In this document: positions 63,151 through 64,000 of the stretch, one piece after another
Layout: each line of letters begins with the position of its first letter
How positions within the stretch are numbered: the stretch's first letter is position 1
Source of the DNA: Prochilodus magdalenae
Lineage: Eukaryota > Chordata > Actinopteri > Characiformes > Prochilodontidae
Reading direction: 5' to 3'
DNA: 64,000 bases
Assembly: GCA_024036415.1 (NCBI GenBank)
Contig: JAMWET010000477.1
Location: 602,001-666,000, forward strand
Notes under the pieces: model-generated
Database searches by the model: none
Told to the model about the DNA's origin: nothing
Seen by the model: the letters and a program-made list of their open reading frames with translations, nothing else
Translations under genes and position numbers: made by a program

Positions 63151-64000
63151 AATTTATTCAGTAATTATAAGATATCTTATGGCTCTAACCACCTCTTGCT
63201 AGGTATTGACTCTATAGGCTGTATCATTTTACAACACTTAACTCTTTTACTGAATACAGTTATGGCATAGTAAACAGCTAACACATCAGTACAGGGGGAC
63301 ATTTCTTTTTATATTGCATTTATTGGGTTTTACAGCTTTTACAAGCAACTATGACAATGGCACAATATGGGAGTAATAAAGCAAGATACAATTTTACAAT
63401 TTCAGCGTTTGTGAATATTACGTTGTATTGTTTCGCAAAAGTCTTACTTAAACACATGGTCTAGACCCTCCATATCTAGGTAAAGATATCTAGTTAGCAT
63501 GTATTAAGAACGTGTTAAGCTTTTTCTGAGCAAAGACTGACACTTTTTCCTTTTCAAGCCAATGCGTAATAAAAACATGTAGCAATATGAAAATAAAAAC
63601 ATAAAACAGTACCAAGTATAGACACTGATACTAACTCTATCTGACCCAGTGTAACTAGCACAAGTTACTGTTACTGACACTCATTTGTTAGAATACATAT
63701 ATTATATAGAGTTATATAGTTATAATTATATATTTTAGTAATAGCTATGGTTAAGAATAGGTCAAAATAAAATACACTTATTGTGCAAGATACCTAACAC
63801 TAAATCCAGTAATATATAGATATATAGATCTGTGGTATATACATGTAAACACTCAGCAGATACTCTAGCTTGGCAAAAACAGTGCAGAATATCATTTAAT
63901 ATTCAAATTTCTGAACTCATTAGAGTTATGCATGTATCGTCTGAGGGTAAGACTGCGGGAGGGAAAATATCACTCAAGGTGCAAGTAGCAGTGACTTTCA
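63151..64000. other. AT-rich unique sequence
   Basis: No gene, transposon end or microsatellite is seen. A short TATA/ATAT palindromic patch lies near 63697-63735. Confidence 0.5.

Overview
The window looks like gene-poor vertebrate nuclear DNA, most likely from a teleost fish. Three things point that way. (AC)n/(GT)n, (CT)n/(GA)n and tetranucleotide microsatellites are extremely dense. There is a decayed Tc1/mariner element with the terminal repeat type common in fish genomes. There are also copies of short non-autonomous and fold-back repeats of the kind seen in fishes. Order or species cannot be fixed from the sequence. No complete protein-coding gene is visible. Almost all of the longer open reading frames are translations of simple repeats.

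Layout. 1-13 kb: AT-rich non-coding DNA with microsatellites, a degenerate pyrimidine-rich tandem array (1.17-1.75 kb), one arm of a fold-back repeat (8.65-8.99 kb) and a roughly 67-bp degenerate tandem repeat (11.8-12.36 kb). 13.685-14.950 kb: a complete-ended but dead Tc1-like transposon with its transposase on the minus strand. 15-30 kb: unique sequence, a 239-bp MITE-like element (20.76-21.00 kb) next to a long GA tract, an imperfect hairpin at 26.0 kb and several microsatellites. 32.8-34.5 kb: the best gene evidence in the window, a candidate first coding exon (34 codons, plus strand) ending at a good splice donor, followed by a degenerate tandem repeat of about 170 bp at the start of the presumed intron. 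35.68-35.97 kb: a 49-bp inverted repeat around a (TA)n(TG)n tract. 36.4-37.2 kb: a CpG-rich segment holding five 21-bp repeats that look like heat-shock elements. 46.65-49.27 kb: a minisatellite domain of about 2.6 kb with 24/28-bp and 52-bp registers. 50.2 kb: a second, inverted copy of the MITE-like element. 53.5-54.15 kb: a fuller copy of the fold-back repeat. 55-64 kb: mostly unique sequence, with several low-repeat blocks rich in TAAT-type motifs that resemble conserved non-coding elements.

Interpretation (inference). If the exon at 33.2 kb is real, the right half of the window is a long first intron running to higher coordinates, and the left half is upstream intergenic DNA. The candidate conserved blocks would then be possible enhancers of that gene or its neighbours. 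I could not identify the gene from the 34 residues. The most unusual structures are the 21-bp-phased heat-shock-element-like array, the inverted repeat around the TA/TG tract, the repeat array starting just after the exon donor, and the two-register minisatellite that is open in all three plus-strand frames.
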